A stretch of 64,000 nucleotides of DNA from Pagrus major (lineage: Eukaryota; Chordata; Actinopteri; Spariformes; Sparidae), in NCBI RefSeq assembly GCF_040436345.1, contig NC_133234.1, forward strand, positions 12,771,446 to 12,835,445, read 5' to 3'. Within the stretch, counting starts at the first letter, position 1; the number at the start of each line of letters is the position of its first letter. A program made the translations under genes and the position numbers. The notes beneath the pieces are model-generated. The model searched no databases and was not told where the DNA came from. It was given only the letters and a program-made list of their open reading frames with translations. Positions 29,011 through 41,700 of this stretch are shown here, piece by piece.

Positions 29011-29195
29011 TTGACCCTCACGGTCACCATCGTTTTTCCCGTGTGAGAGTGGTTTTGGGGAGTTTTTCCTTCTCCACGTCGAGGTTCTTAGGATGGGTTA
29101 GGTTAGGATGTCATATGCTGTGCAGATTGTGAATCCTCCTTGAGGCAAATTTGTGATAATGGGCTATATGAATAAAATCGACTTGAACTGAACGA
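28995..29195 (+). repeat. Interspersed repeat ending AATAAAATCGACTTGAACTGA
   Basis: GGGGAGTTTTTCCTTCTCCA, GTCATATGCTGTGCAGATTG and TGAGGCAAATTTGTGATAAT, then GGGCTATATGAATAAAATCG, match in order a repeat very common in fish genomes. The end resembles the tail of a retroposon. Confidence 0.65.
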
Positions 29196-29476
29196 GATGA
29201 ATGGTTACATGTAACTTGCAGAAATCAAGTCATATGGAGTTGCTCTACTAACAAGCCCTCTCAGAATACGCTCAAGGTCAGATCTTCTCCATCCAAGTGT
29301 AACACAGTAACCCTGAGTTCCACTGTGCCGTCTCTGTTCGTCTACATGGCTCCGTGCACTCATCCTCCCTGCCCTGCACCACCATCGTGACCTCCTTGCA
29401 GAGACGAGGGAGAAGTTTCCAGCGCGCAGCCCATGCAGCTAGGCTCCCTTGAGGGTGGGAAAGTGCTGCGTTCCGA

Positions 29477-29477
29477 G

Positions 29478-29516
<39 letters not shown>
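29477..29516 (+). repeat. (GT)n microsatellite
   Basis: A 40-base GT tract with one early CG interruption, 200 bases before a complementary AC tract at 29719. Confidence 0.95.
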
Positions 29517-29518
<2 letters not shown>

Positions 29519-29716
29519 ATTCCGACCAAATCACCCATCGGCTCTCTCGCAGCAGCTAAATAAGGAGAAGGCAGGGCCAATGAGTTCTGACTGCGGGTCA
29601 GCAGCCAAATGTTCCACCTTCTTGGATGTTGCAATGCATCAATCGCAGTGCCCACTCACTGTGCGGTAACACCTTTGTGGACCATCTGCCCAAGCCTGGC
29701 TTCCCTCAGCCCTCTG

Positions 29717-29718
<2 letters not shown>

Positions 29719-29756
<38 letters not shown>
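29719..29756 (+). repeat. (AC)19 microsatellite
   Basis: An uninterrupted AC tract, complementary to the GT tract at 29477-29516. Confidence 0.97.
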
Positions 29757-29758
<2 letters not shown>

Positions 29759-29759
29759 T

Positions 29760-31045
29760 CTGTTACTTCCTTCTTTTTGCATCTCTGCCCAAGAGGGGTA
29801 CTAATCCTTCAAACATACACATGCAAAATTAGAAAGGTTTAACTTCGTTGAGAGCCTTTAATGGTTCAGTCATTTCAATTTAAAAACATCCGAAGGTTCG
29901 ACTCAAAAAAATTGAATCACAGAATCATTTTCAAACATCTCTCTTGCAAAGAAAATGTTGGAAAAAATCAATTTTTCTCTTTAATAAACACAACCGTTTT
30001 ACCTATTTATTCGCAGACAGGTTAATCTTCTGGGGCCACACACACACACAAACACACTCCACTGTTTCTGCACCAAAGAAGGATTAAAGTAACAGAAGGG
30101 CAGAATCAGTGGCCGGGGCTCTTCACAGAGTGGATAATTATTCCCTCTGTGTCCCTGTATTGCATGTATTATCCAACTGAGCAAACAGTTGCAGGGCTCC
30201 TTGTCCTGCTCGCAGACAGGGCCGCCAGTGTGGGCCTGTGAGATCTGCATATTGGCCCATGGTGGTTTAAGCTGTCTGAGGCGAGGCGGTGCCACTGACT
30301 GTATGTCCGTGCGTGTGGAGCTGGTGAAAATGTTTTCCACGCGAGAGGAGATAGACGGCAAGAGGGAGCCGCGCGTGAGCCGGCGAGGGGAGACAGAAGG
30401 AGGGCCGTTCTGGATTCCTTCGAGCAACTCCAAATAGATTTCCAGGCAAAACATATTTGCATACGCAAGACAGTGCTACGAGCTATCTGAGTGAGCCGTG
30501 GCATGTGTGCATTGAACAGATGGGTAATTTTTTTAGAGCTTTCTTGCAGAAATTTCAGCCCATTAAATTGAGATCTTGGGCATTATTCAGCCTGCTTTTT
30601 TTGTTCACATCAGGATCAAGTTGCTCTTTTTGATCAGATTTAGAGCACTGATATGATGTTGTCTGATGTGTTTTGATGAATCAAAGATATTACAGAAATC
30701 CTACATGCTTCAATCAACTTCTGTGAATTCATGCATTAACAAAGCCAAGACGGGAACATACAGCAGAGGGAGGAGAAGGCTGTGTCCCTTTTATTCAAGC
30801 TGAGTCAAACTATAGTTGCTGCAAACACTTCTTTCACCAGAGACTCTTCTGAGCTGCTAAAAGGGCATAAATTTAGTCTTAATAGTCAGCGTGTCAAACA
30901 GATTATAGTCTGCTTTGTGTGCTGTGCTCACTCATGATTGTTTCCGGCCACGTTAGAGGTCTAAAAGAGTCTACAGCAGACTTTATTCAAATATTTGTCT
31001 TGTTGTTCTGCTGAAGATTGATCGGCTTCGATTCAAGTGTGATTC
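29760..31045. other. Gene-free stretch with a GC-rich island
   Basis: The part at 30100-30500 is GC-rich, has ORFs on both strands without domain similarity, and ends in a POU-type octamer (ATTTGCATA, about 30457). It may be a regulatory element. Nothing else is recognised. Confidence 0.4.
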
Positions 31046-31046
31046 A

Positions 31047-31165
31047 AGGCAAGACAGCTTTTTTTGTATAGCTCATTTCATACAATTCAAGGTGCTTTAC
31101 AGAGTAATACTGTAAAAAAACAGCAAAGGTAAAAGATCACAATTACAATACAATTAAACAATGTA
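31047..31165 (+). repeat. Interspersed repeat fragment (CAAGGTGCTTTACAGAG type)
   Basis: TTTTTTGTATAGCTCATTTC followed by AATTCAAGGTGCTTTACAGA matches a repeat end found very frequently in fish genomes. Confidence 0.55.
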
Positions 31166-31169
31166 AAAG

Positions 31170-32170
31170 TACAGACAAAAAAACGTAATCTTTTCTGAGC
31201 CAATGTTCACCAAAAGCCTGATGGAGGCTGAAGCTGCGACCTGAATGTCACTCTCCTGCTCTCACTCTCTCTCTCTCAGAGGTTGTAATCTGCCAGTATG
31301 GTCGCTCGTCCTGCCCCTCTGGGCTGTATGAAAAATTCACCAGGCCTTCCCATTAGAGTCAGTCTGAATCAGGCGGCAGGCGTTGCAATGGCCACACACT
31401 CGACACGTTTTTTTTTTTATCAATCGACACTTAGCAACGCAAATGTTATGTTTACGAAAACACGAAAATCACAGCAGTTGCCAACTTTTTTTTTTTTTTT
31501 TTGCTGCAGGTCGGGTCAAGCTCCCACTGTATGTACTGTACACACACAACAATGAGCAGTCCTGAACGGTTAAACACAGATGGACTTTACCCTTTTCAGT
31601 GCAGGCTTTTCACACTGATGGTGGGAGACCTGACCTTTACTGTGTGAGAGTGTGAGAGTTGAGACCTCCGGGCAGGACGGCGAACACTGTACCGTCTAGC
31701 TTTGAGCATACTGCACTTCATACTGTCAGGAAGCCTGGAACACTGAAGGCGTACAGGGACTGGACAGAATAACAGGAACACCGGACGAGACGATAACTTA
31801 CAACCTTTAGGTCTTGTTGAGATGTCTTCTCTGTTCTTATTTTAAAAGCCATCATTTGTGGTGTTATTGCATTACATCTAGTACTTAAATGATTGGTCAA
31901 TTACTTAATTACTCATTTGACAGCAAAATAAAGGGGCATTACACAAACTTTACATACAAAATCAGTTTACCACCTCATGAGGAGTACTACTCTGTCTGTG
32001 AAACTTGTTTTGTAATATTTTCTGTGGTCCTGGAGAAAGTTTCTTCATTTGAGACTCTCGGCTTGGACTCAAATCTTTACAAAGTAGAAAGGAAGGGAGT
32101 GAAAAAATGTATTATGCCAGATATGCGCATGAAAACCTTTTTTCTTTGTAACATCATTGACCCATTTGCA
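31170..32170. other. Gene-free stretch
   Basis: No exon recognised; small ORFs without domain similarity and T runs near 31410 and 31486. Confidence 0.4.
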
Positions 32171-32862
32171 GTGGAAGAGGAAGTTTTTAGGTCCTTGACT
32201 TGGGTAAAAGTGCTAATAGCACACTGTAAAGACACTCTTTTATAATAAAAGGCCTGAACTGAAAATGATACTTAAGCAAAAGTATGTAAGTAAAATCAGG
32301 AAAATGTATCTGGGAGTATTAAAAGTAAAAGTATTCAATGCAGATAACTGTACAACTCCTTATACTTTTATATCATGAGATCATTGTTAATCCAGCACTC
32401 ATGTAAAAGCAGGATTTTATTGTTGCAGTTAGTTGAAGTGGAGCTAATTTTAACTGTTTGTATAAAACTACAAAAAATGATTAGTGTCATTGTTTTGTCC
32501 AACGAACAGCTCAAACCTCAAAATCAATACATATGAATTAAAAGGAAAAGCATCTGGACAGTTGAAATAGTTCTGCACAAAAAATAACTAATCAACTCAT
32601 CTAATAATCAAATAATAATTTCAGCTGTACTCATATAAACTTAAATTTATAACAACACATCATATTTTACAAGTTTCGCATGTTTTGTTTGTAAAGTTGA
32701 CAGTAATTAAAGAAGCTGATCATTGTAGTGGAATAAAAAGTTCAATATGTTTGAAAATGTAAAGGAGTAGAAGAAGAAAGTGGCATGAAAAGACGAGACT
32801 CAAGCAACAAATGAGTACCACGAAATTGTACTTAAGTTCAAAAATGTACTTTACTCTAGTTT
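32171..32862 (+). repeat. Near full-length ACTTAAGTAAAAGTACT repeat
   Basis: About 690 bases whose order of segments (GGTAAAAGTGCTAATAGCAC; ATACTTAAGCAAAAGTATG; GTTGAAGTGGAGCTAATTTT; ATTGTACTTAAGTTC) follows the teleost family of which 26083-27310 is an interrupted copy. No ORF. Confidence 0.6.
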
Positions 32863-32869
32863 GGGAAGC

Positions 32870-34500
32870 CTTGAGTTTGTGGATTCCTGACTTTAAATGT
32901 TTTATCAGAAAACTTCTTTTCTAAACTGGTTTGTGTGGTTTGAAGGACATGTTTAGAAGGCAGTGAGAGAAAGATGAACTGCATTATGGGAAGTGTAGGA
33001 TCAGATGGTTTTAGGGTTTGGGGGACTATAGTCAGAATGTCTCTGAGTCTGCTGTACTGATTTTGGAAATCCTGTCTCTTGGAGTCCAGGAACTTTATGA
33101 GTGCAATACAAAATCATGAAGTATGGTTTTAATTTAAAGCTTCAGCAAACATGCCAACAATGTGCAGTTTCCAGCCTCTAAAATCTGAATATTTGCTTTT
33201 TTTTTTTTTAGATTTATATCACTGGAATTTCAACTTTTTTAAATTTTTTAAAGTTTGTGAGACAAAACAAGCAATTTAACAATGTCAATTTTGTCTCTGG
33301 GAACACTTTAGGTTACATTTAAAACATAATCAATATTAACAAGTAAAATATAATCATCAGCTGGATTACACTGGAAATTATTCATGTTATTTTGTCCATC
33401 CCCTGCAGGAACCTCTTAGTTTGGATCTGATGCAGTATGATGTAGATTTAATTAATTTATAAAAAAATTTTTTTAAAAAACCATTGTCCATGTTATATTC
33501 ATAGGACAGTAACACGGTCATTAGTGGCTTGGCGTTGCATAATAACATTGCAGGGTTTGCATTTCTGAAGAAATAGGGAATAATAAATAAATAAATATCT
33601 CGTCCTAACAGTGTCCTATAAGCACTACAGTATATTTAGCTAAAACACTGCAAATGTCCAGCCAAAATTCCCGATCCATCTCGGTGCTTTCCTGCCTCCT
33701 CCACCCCAGAGGAACGTGGAGAGCAGAGGAGAGCGAGAGGCTCTGTGGTTGAATGCTTTGTGGCTTTTAGCAGTGAATTCTCCTCCGTCGCCTCTGGGCT
33801 GGCCTCTCCTGTGAACATATGAACCGTGCCACAGCGTGTGGCGCTGGGAGACGGTCCAGGGCCTCCTGATTAAATATTACAGCCCTCTAAATGGATGGAG
33901 ATTAGCCTCTGTGGGAATGTTAGGGCTTAATTTACCCCCCGGCCAGATGTGTGTGTGTGTGTGTATGTGTGTATGAAGAGAGTGTGTGTTCGTGTAGATG
34001 TGAAAGGGAAATCAGGGAGGGAAGGGGTTGTTGTACATGGGCCCCACTGTAAATGGATGGCGTGTTTTTCAGGAGTAGGTCAGTGGAGGATGTTCTGCGG
34101 TTTCATGGGGTGAATGTTCTGCAGCAGCTCCGAGGTGTGAGCAGGTCAACAGGATCAGTGCTGTTACAAAAACTGTCAGACGAGCATGTCAGCTGTAAGG
34201 TCTTCACTCATGTGCTTTAAATAGAATAGGAGCAGAGTGATGAAATGTTCTTGGAGGATATTATTCATATTTCTTGAGTTTTAAAGAATCTGTTATTCAT
34301 AATCTAATGATTTAGCCTCTTGTGCTGTGAAGCTACAGTAATGAACTGACTGAACTTGGTCTTAACGTTAACGAGTAGAGGAGAAGACACACAGCAGCTC
34401 ATTGGATCGATGAAGTTAGAATGAATACCTTGTGTCACAGACCATAGATCATCCAAACAAGCATGTATCATCTGTATTAAACTGGCACTCAGTTCTCAGA
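32870..34500. other. Gene-free stretch
   Basis: No exon recognised. The part at 33640-33930 is GC-richer and followed by TAATTTACC/GGATTA-type homeobox-like sites; a regulatory role is possible but unproven. A short GT tract lies near 33945-33970. Confidence 0.35.
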
Positions 34501-34950
34501 AAGCAGTGGTGGATGAATGACTCTGATCTAAAACTATTATCATTAGTAATAATAACTTAATCATTTAATTAATCAATTTCTGCAACTTAATATGCAGAAA
34601 GACCTATCTCATAATAATATATTAGATATATTAGTTAATTATTATTAAATTATTACATATAAGACTGGATTATAATCACTGACACATTCATGTATGTATC
34701 ACTCTCATACTGCAGTAAAAGTGGGGCTGATTTCTATATAACCTATAATAACACATCAAAATGTAATTTTTGATTTTAATTTGCATTAACAATGTGAATC
34801 TGGGAAGTGACTTAATAAAGTTTCAAAATAAATGTAGTGAAGTTAAAAAGTACAATATTTATGTCTGACATGGAGTTGAAATTAGCTTAAATTAAAATGG
34901 AGCTACTCGAGTAAAGTAACGTTGTGCAGATGCATTAGTTACTTTCACCC
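34500..34950 (+). repeat. Degenerate ACTTAAGTAAAAGTACT repeat copy
   Basis: The segment TTAAAAAGTACAATATTTAT and the ATGGAGCTACTCGAGTAAAG that follows correspond to the 3' half of the family seen at 32171-32862. Confidence 0.45.
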
Positions 34951-34959
34951 CCTGTCGAA

Positions 34960-36576
34960 ACCAGAATCTCCACTTGAAGAATGTAAATGGTTATTATTTG
35001 GATGTATTTTTGTTGTTTGTTTTTGTTGTTGTTTCTTTACAGAAATGTATCGAACATTTATTGATACAGATGAACAGGCTTGAATCCTGCATACTAACAA
35101 GGTCGGGGTAATTCATGCACTTCATTGACATAATTTCATTAGTGTTTATAACTTAAATAAGAAATATGAGTAATTGACGGTCAAATGTTTTTACAGATAA
35201 ATACATATGTGAATAACTGGTCAAATTATAGAAATAATGATAAATCAGACAAACAAATGATAGACAAATCAATTGAAATGTTAATCTATTGCTCAATGAG
35301 ATGTTATAAGAAATAAAATTGAACAAAAAGGTTCATTCAAGTCATGTAAAGTGAGAGTTATAAATGTCTGTATAAACTATATACTATAGACCAGCTTAAA
35401 TCTACTGTATATATTTTATTGTTAAGATGCAAAATGATACTTTAACAGAAGCCGTGACAGGCAAGTGAGAAGAAAAGAGAAGTCTGATCTCAATTGTTTT
35501 CTCTCTTGTGTTATTACTGAAGAACAGATTTAAAAGATGCCAGGGCAATCTTTCTTAATTCCCTAGTTATTTTTTTCACCTCCCTCTCGGGGGCCTCCAC
35601 AGAACTGGGATCCCAAGTTCCTTTAATTGACTGACTTCCTGCACAAAATAATGATCCATAATTAGGGATTCTACATATTTACACCTGACATTTCCCAGAA
35701 AAAAATAAAATAACATAGACAGTGATTCATATTATACCTTTTTGATTAGTATTATTATATTCTTCACTAGAAACATCTGGTGGGCCAAAGCAAACCTTAT
35801 ATTATTCGACTTTTTCCAGCAATTTCTAATCTAGCTCTTTAAACCACAATCACAAAGTGAACTAAAAGGACTTTATTTAAATGTATATCAGCCTCTGAGA
35901 AGATTAGACGATAAGATATGCAGAAAAGAATATCATGTTCTGTCCAGCGCCATCAGCAACAAGACTAACACACCACTGTATGTAATATAATAATGTATAT
36001 CTTTATCTTATATTTTTCTCAGTTATATCCAAAGAAAAGATTGTTGTTGTTCCAGCTGCCTCGTTTCAGGCGACCTCCACTTGCTCCAGATTCTGTTTGA
36101 CTGTAGCTGTTAGTCGTAGTGCGGGAACGACTCCATTCACACATATGGAATAAATGACTGTCATTTTAATTGCAGGCTGTTTTCTGTGTTCTGTTATGCC
36201 ATCTCGACGTTCGCTCTGAATTATTGATCGCTTGGTTTTGTACTTCACCGCGTTTGAAATGCTTTTAAGGATGTGAGTGCGTGTTTTGAGGTCTTTGCAT
36301 GAAAACCCTGAACTTTATTATTTATAAACACACGTAACCTTTATGGAAGGCGTCGAGCATGTGGACCTGAGAGTGGCGTCAGTCTGATAAACATATGTTT
36401 TCTTTTCTTCTTCTTCTGCAGAAGTGTGCGTCAGATGTATCACTGCGAGGCCTCGATTCTCTCTTCATTTTCCTCTCATAATGGACAAACACATCCATCA
36501 AACACACACCACATATGTGTACAGCATGCACAGACAATGACTGCTCGACAGAAAAACACCATCTCACACACACACT

Positions 36577-36615
<39 letters not shown>

Positions 36616-37297
36616 GCACTCTGTGCCACTGGGCAGGGACTAGCCTGAAAGATTGAAAGCAATTAAAACTATCATCTGCAGTGGCTCTGGGCAGGCCTGT
36701 GGCTGCGAGGGGGGAGCTGCCACTGTGCATCAGCCTCTCAGTCTCAGCAACGCGCAGCGACATGAGAGGGAGAGTCGCAGCCCTTTCTCCCAAACACACA
36801 GCCACTGTAACGTACACACATGTATGCTCACACAGGGCTTTGTCACACGACGGCCGTAACACTTAATCCTGCTGCTGATCTTTCACCTGCCCCTGTGTTT
36901 CAGTGTCTTTTTCAGAGAGCTGAACACATGACGAGGCTCAGAGCGACTCAGAGAAGTTTTCCCGGTAACTCCATGCGCAGTGACATTCAATATTATTGAG
37001 ATTTAGTGCAGGTAAAACTGTGTGTGGCTTCATAATGGCCTGGCCTGAAGCACAAGTAACCAACGTGTCTCCAGAGGTGAAGTAAGACAAACAGTGAAGA
37101 GAGAAAAAGTTGAAGTTACGATGCAATGACAAGAAAAGATTGTGCAAGATGCCTTCGGTGTCCGGATAAATGCTTGTTTATTTCACGTGCATGTCTTACA
37201 CGAAACTCAGCAGAGCCTTGGGTACGTGTGCCGGAAAAAAGAGGAAATAGTTATTGTTCCAGTAAATACTTCTGTGGTTTGGGATGCTTCATTGGAG

Positions 37298-37360
<63 letters not shown>

Positions 37361-38400
37361 GCACACAGGGCTCATCAGTCTGATCTCATTAAGTGAAAGT
37401 GCTGTAACTCCAAGCTGTTTGGGCCAAACTTGGAGCAGTTTACCTGCGTTCAGATCCTTGGGAATGGTGGCTGTCTGGCTCTGTCTGGACTGGCCCTTAA
37501 CAAGTCTCCTCAGGACAACCGAGCCACCATTATCAACTCCCGCTACTGTTCCTCTCTCTCTGTCCTCTCCCTCCGATCAACTCTCAACCTGTCACTCTCA
37601 CTTAGCGTCGACATTAGCACCGGTGGTTGCCTCATCCTGGTTCTCTTCAGCCCTCCCCGCCACCATCTCCCCTTGGTGCGTTTGAATACATATCTCCGAT
37701 ATTCAGCCCCTACTTAATTTGACAGGCCCCTGTTTTGTCAGTCTGACAGGCCCATAGCAAGACACTAATAGGCCACGGAGACCACCAGCAAAGGCACCAG
37801 CCAGGGAGGCCCCTGCGGTGCCAGTCCCCATCACCCTCCACGTCTCTCGGGGCGATGCAGGCAGGAGAGAGGGGGTCAGGGGTGGGGTGGTCAGGCAGCG
37901 ATGCTGTCACACAAGGCCACGGCAGACTGGACCAAGGCTCAGTGCTGACACCCGTCACTGCTCCTCTGTAACCCCCCCCACCACCACCACCTAACCCACC
38001 CACCCACCCACCCACCACCACCACCACTCAGCACACACACATAAAGAGGGTAAAAAGAGCAGCCAGTGGGGGTATCTAGGGATCTAATGACTGCGCCTGC
38101 CACTCACAGCCATGACTGCAGTCGTCACAGAGATGGCTGCTGAGAGAGGGAATTAACTCCACGCTGTTTGTTTGATGATGGACCCGTGGTGGAGCAGCTG
38201 GGACGCAGGAGGCTTATCCATGTGTGTGTTTTCCTTTAGGCCGCCTGTCTGTCTGATTGTGACCTGCTCAACTCTGATCATAGTTAATTGGTGGCCAGTA
38301 GAGGTGGAGGGAGGTACCCTAAATTTGAGACGGTGGCTTTTGTTCTTCTTTTGTTTGCTCCCGAGACAGGTGAGGGGGGGAGTCGTGGTACACCATTTTG
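34960..38400. other. Gene-free stretch with CA microsatellites and C-rich tract
   Basis: No coding exon is recognised. It contains a CA-rich patch at 36565-36615, (AC)29 at 37301-37358, and a C-rich CCCACC tract at 37972-38030 whose minus strand could form a G-quadruplex. GC-richer parts at 36660-36860 and 37380-37970 hold only shadow ORFs. Confidence 0.4.
37301..37358 (+). repeat. (AC)29 microsatellite
   Basis: 58 bases of uninterrupted AC. Confidence 0.97.
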
Positions 38401-38995
38401 GTTCAAAGTGAAATATCTCATCAAATATTTGACAAACATTCATGACATCAGTAGTGTTCATCCTCTGGGCACCACAGGATGAACGCTACTGATGTCTGTG
38501 ACCCCCCTGACGTTTCCCATGTACCACCATCTTATTAACATTTTTAGTTTTTGGTGGAATATCTCAACAACTATTTGACAGATTGCCATCAATATTTGTA
38601 CAAACATTCTTGGTGCCCAGAGGATGAACCCTGACCCCCTAAGGTTTCACTTTTACCACCATTAGGTTGACATTTCTTTAGTTTTTAGTCAAATATCTCA
38701 ACAACTATTGGACGAACTGCCAAGAAATCTGATTAAAACATTCATGGTCCCCAGAAGATGAAACCTTGTGTTTTTTAAATCCCCTCCTTTAACGCCACAG
38801 TGAAGTTACCATTTATCTTTAGAGAGAAATTCATCTCATTCATTACAACTTCTGGATGGATTACCACAACATTTGTAACAGTTTTTACTTATCCTTTGAA
38901 ATATCTCAACATCTGACAGACGTATCGGCAAAAATGACTTTCATGGTTCCCAGAAGTTGAATAATGATTCGGAGACCCCCTCACTCTTCCTCTAG
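38400..38995 (+). repeat. Diverged tandem repeat (ATCTCAACAACTATTTGACAG units)
   Basis: Units of roughly 130-180 bases contain a variant of AATATCTCAACAACTATTGG, then AACATTCATGGTGCCCAG AGGATGAA and a CCACCATTAG segment. Four diverged copies start near 38409, 38557, 38689 and 38898. This belongs to a common fish repeat, seen again at 41700-42394. Confidence 0.7.
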
Positions 38996-38999
38996 CTTA

Positions 39000-41700
39000 G
39001 TCTGCACAAAGTGGGGCTTGTTTCTAACAAAAATAAGTATGAATTGATTTATCCAGTTGTTATCCAGTTCTTTCACAATTTGAGCCAGATGGGCAGAGTA
39101 AAACTTTGTAACCGTAATTTAAGCTCACCAGATCTTGAATCTGCACCAAATTCTTCTCCCTCATAGATACCAGCCACCTATATACACATCAAGTTGTTGT
39201 TAGTTAATGGGCAAAATGTCTCAGCAATCATTGGATGCACTAATGTGAAATTTGGTCCAGCTATTTACGTCCTCACAGAGTGGCTGTAGACCCGATTGAG
39301 GATCTCTGCCTCTTTTTATTATCATTGTCATGCTGTCAGTCGGTGGTGTCTGCAGCAGGAAGAGCACATCACAATATTCAGGGACAAACATTACATCAAT
39401 TGAAAAATTAAAATCTGAATATCTACAAATCCATAATAACTGGGCAAACTCTCTGTGGATGAAGATCATGTGATATAATCGATAACTCCAGACAGCTCCT
39501 TAATGCACTTTGTAGTGAGACTCATTCAGGCTGAATTCTCATTGAGAGGTTCAATTCAATACACATTAGAACGATATGATAACTGTAATGACATTTTAAA
39601 TGACAGTTTTTAGGAGTATTGACAGAAGACAGAGACAGAAAAAAATGTCCTGACTGATATCGTCAGTCGGTTAAGTCATTCTGGCTGCCTCTTGCCTTTG
39701 ATTCTGACTGTTACCAGGCGCTGTGATAGAGAGACAGAGAGAACCAGGGGACGTCAGGGCTGGGACGAGAGCCAGAGACAGGGGGTCTGTGGGGGGGACT
39801 CCCGGGGTCTTTCGTTTAGTGAATTATTAAGGTTTACTAATACTTCATAAATCTCCTCTTTGTCCTGTCCATTACCAGCCTGTCACATCCTCTCGCCACT
39901 CTGGGACTGACTCACTTGCTTCATCTTAATGACAGAAGTTAAACTGTGTTCCAGAGGAGATGGGGGATGAGGGGGGAGGGAGGGAGGGAGGGGGTGTACT
40001 TGGAGGTTGGGTGGGGGCAACTGCACTCTGCAAGTAGGCCCCAGGGCTGGATGGCTTGGTGAGGGTGCGCGTCAGTTCAGATTGCGTGCTTGTGTGCGCG
40101 TTGATGCTCCTGCTTGTGTTTGTGTTTTTTTTTTTTAATCTCAAATGTAGAAATGTGTAAATGTGCACTAGAAGACAGAAGAGTGAGTGACAGCATCAAA
40201 GGAAGATGTGTATCATTTCTTAGATTCATGCTTCCTCATTAACTCCCAACGCAACCACACCACCAGCTCGCTCTCCTTCTTCCCCCTCCCCTCCTCCATC
40301 TCTCCTCCTCCTCCTCCTCCTCCTCCTCCCAAAACAGCAAACCTTGCCTCAGTGCGTGCCTGGCGGACTCTCTCCGCGGTCTCGACAGCCGAGCTGGTCG
40401 TTGCCCCGAGCGCTGAGGAGCTGTCGCCTCTTGTTAGTGTCGCTGCGGCGACCCAGAGTCCTGCCTGCCTGCTCCTTGATTAGAGAGTGAGGTGGATGGA
40501 GTGAGCGTGAGTGTGTGTGTGTGTGCTACTCAACTCCCCTCCTGCCCGCAGAGCCGCTTTTAAAGATCAGTGATTTGGTCAATTGGCCTGGCAACTCCAA
40601 TCCCACGGAAGGTCACTGATGACTCAATGGACCAGTCAGTGAGGCAGGCTGTCATGTCACTATGTGTGTGTGTTCATGTTTGTGTGTGTATATATGTGTG
40701 TGTGTGTGTGTGTGTGTGCACCAGAGTTATCAAACCAATGACGAAATCAACGAGGACAAAATCTATAAAGATGCGATCAGGATGTCAGAAATTCCACAAG
40801 CTCGCCCAGGCTCGTTCTGATTCAACATCAATCTCCAATTACTGCATCATCAGATCAGGTGAACGCATGGATTGTGTGCAAATGTACATAAAGACGGGCC
40901 ACTGCAATGTATGTGCGTGGATCAAAGCACAATTGCAACCAATATTACAGTTTATTCCATATTCTTTTGGACTTCTTGGCTGTTTTTAGTGCTTGTGCTC
41001 GTCTTTCTTTTCCTTCCTTTCGGTTGCTTTTCGCTTGGCTAAGTCTGTCTTAATGTTTTATTTCCCTGTAAAGCCCTTTTATACATGGTGCTTAATGATA
41101 GATATGTAGATAAAACCACAACGTCCCTGGTTGCCCTTTGTTGCAGCGATGTCTCATCCTGCTTTCCCTGTGTTTCCTGTCTGTGTCTCTAATCAGTCAG
41201 GGCAAAAATGCATCCCAAAAAAGAAATGGTGCTTTACAAATAAACTAAAACTATTCACATAAAATACACTGAAAAAAGTGTAGTGGATGCTGGATGGTGG
41301 CTGACCTTGTGAAAAACTTTGGACAGCCGACTGTCTGCATGTCTGTCTGCTGCTGGATGGCCAGGTCAGTGAGTCGCCAGACCCCGAGGGAGCCATAAAT
41401 ACTGTGTGTGATTTCACTTCCTATATGCCCTGCCCTGGGCACAGCTGTCCATCTCTGGACAATTTTGCTGCCCAAAGGGAGGACTGGCTGGCTCGCCGGA
41501 CCTCGTACACAAGCTGCCCATCTGTTTGGGACGGCCTTACATTCACCCCCTGGAAAACTGAAGCAGACAACTCGGTTAATTTTTTATTGAAATTATATTA
41601 AATTAGTGAGTCCTTTAGGTTTAATGTTACCGGAGAGAGCAACGGTTCCTTCAAAATCCTCCAGATTTAAGAGTGCATGCCACTGCAGCAGCATGGCACT
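39000..41700. other. Gene-free stretch with G4 motif and short simple repeats
   Basis: No coding exon is recognised. It holds a G-rich GGGA tandem run (39962-39995), a CTC run at 40303-40329 and GT-rich patches at 40508-40525 and 40663-40719. The part at 40260-40580 is GC-richer. Confidence 0.4.
39962..39995 (+). other. G-quadruplex motif
   Basis: Six runs of three to six G separated by loops of one to four bases, largely GGGA tandem units. Confidence 0.7.

Noticed and set aside
29278-29655. Poly-His-Thr ORFs over CA repeats (also at 6515, 36476, 37284, 43595 and 49142)
   Set aside because: They exist only because CA/GT dinucleotide repeats lack stop codons in some frames.
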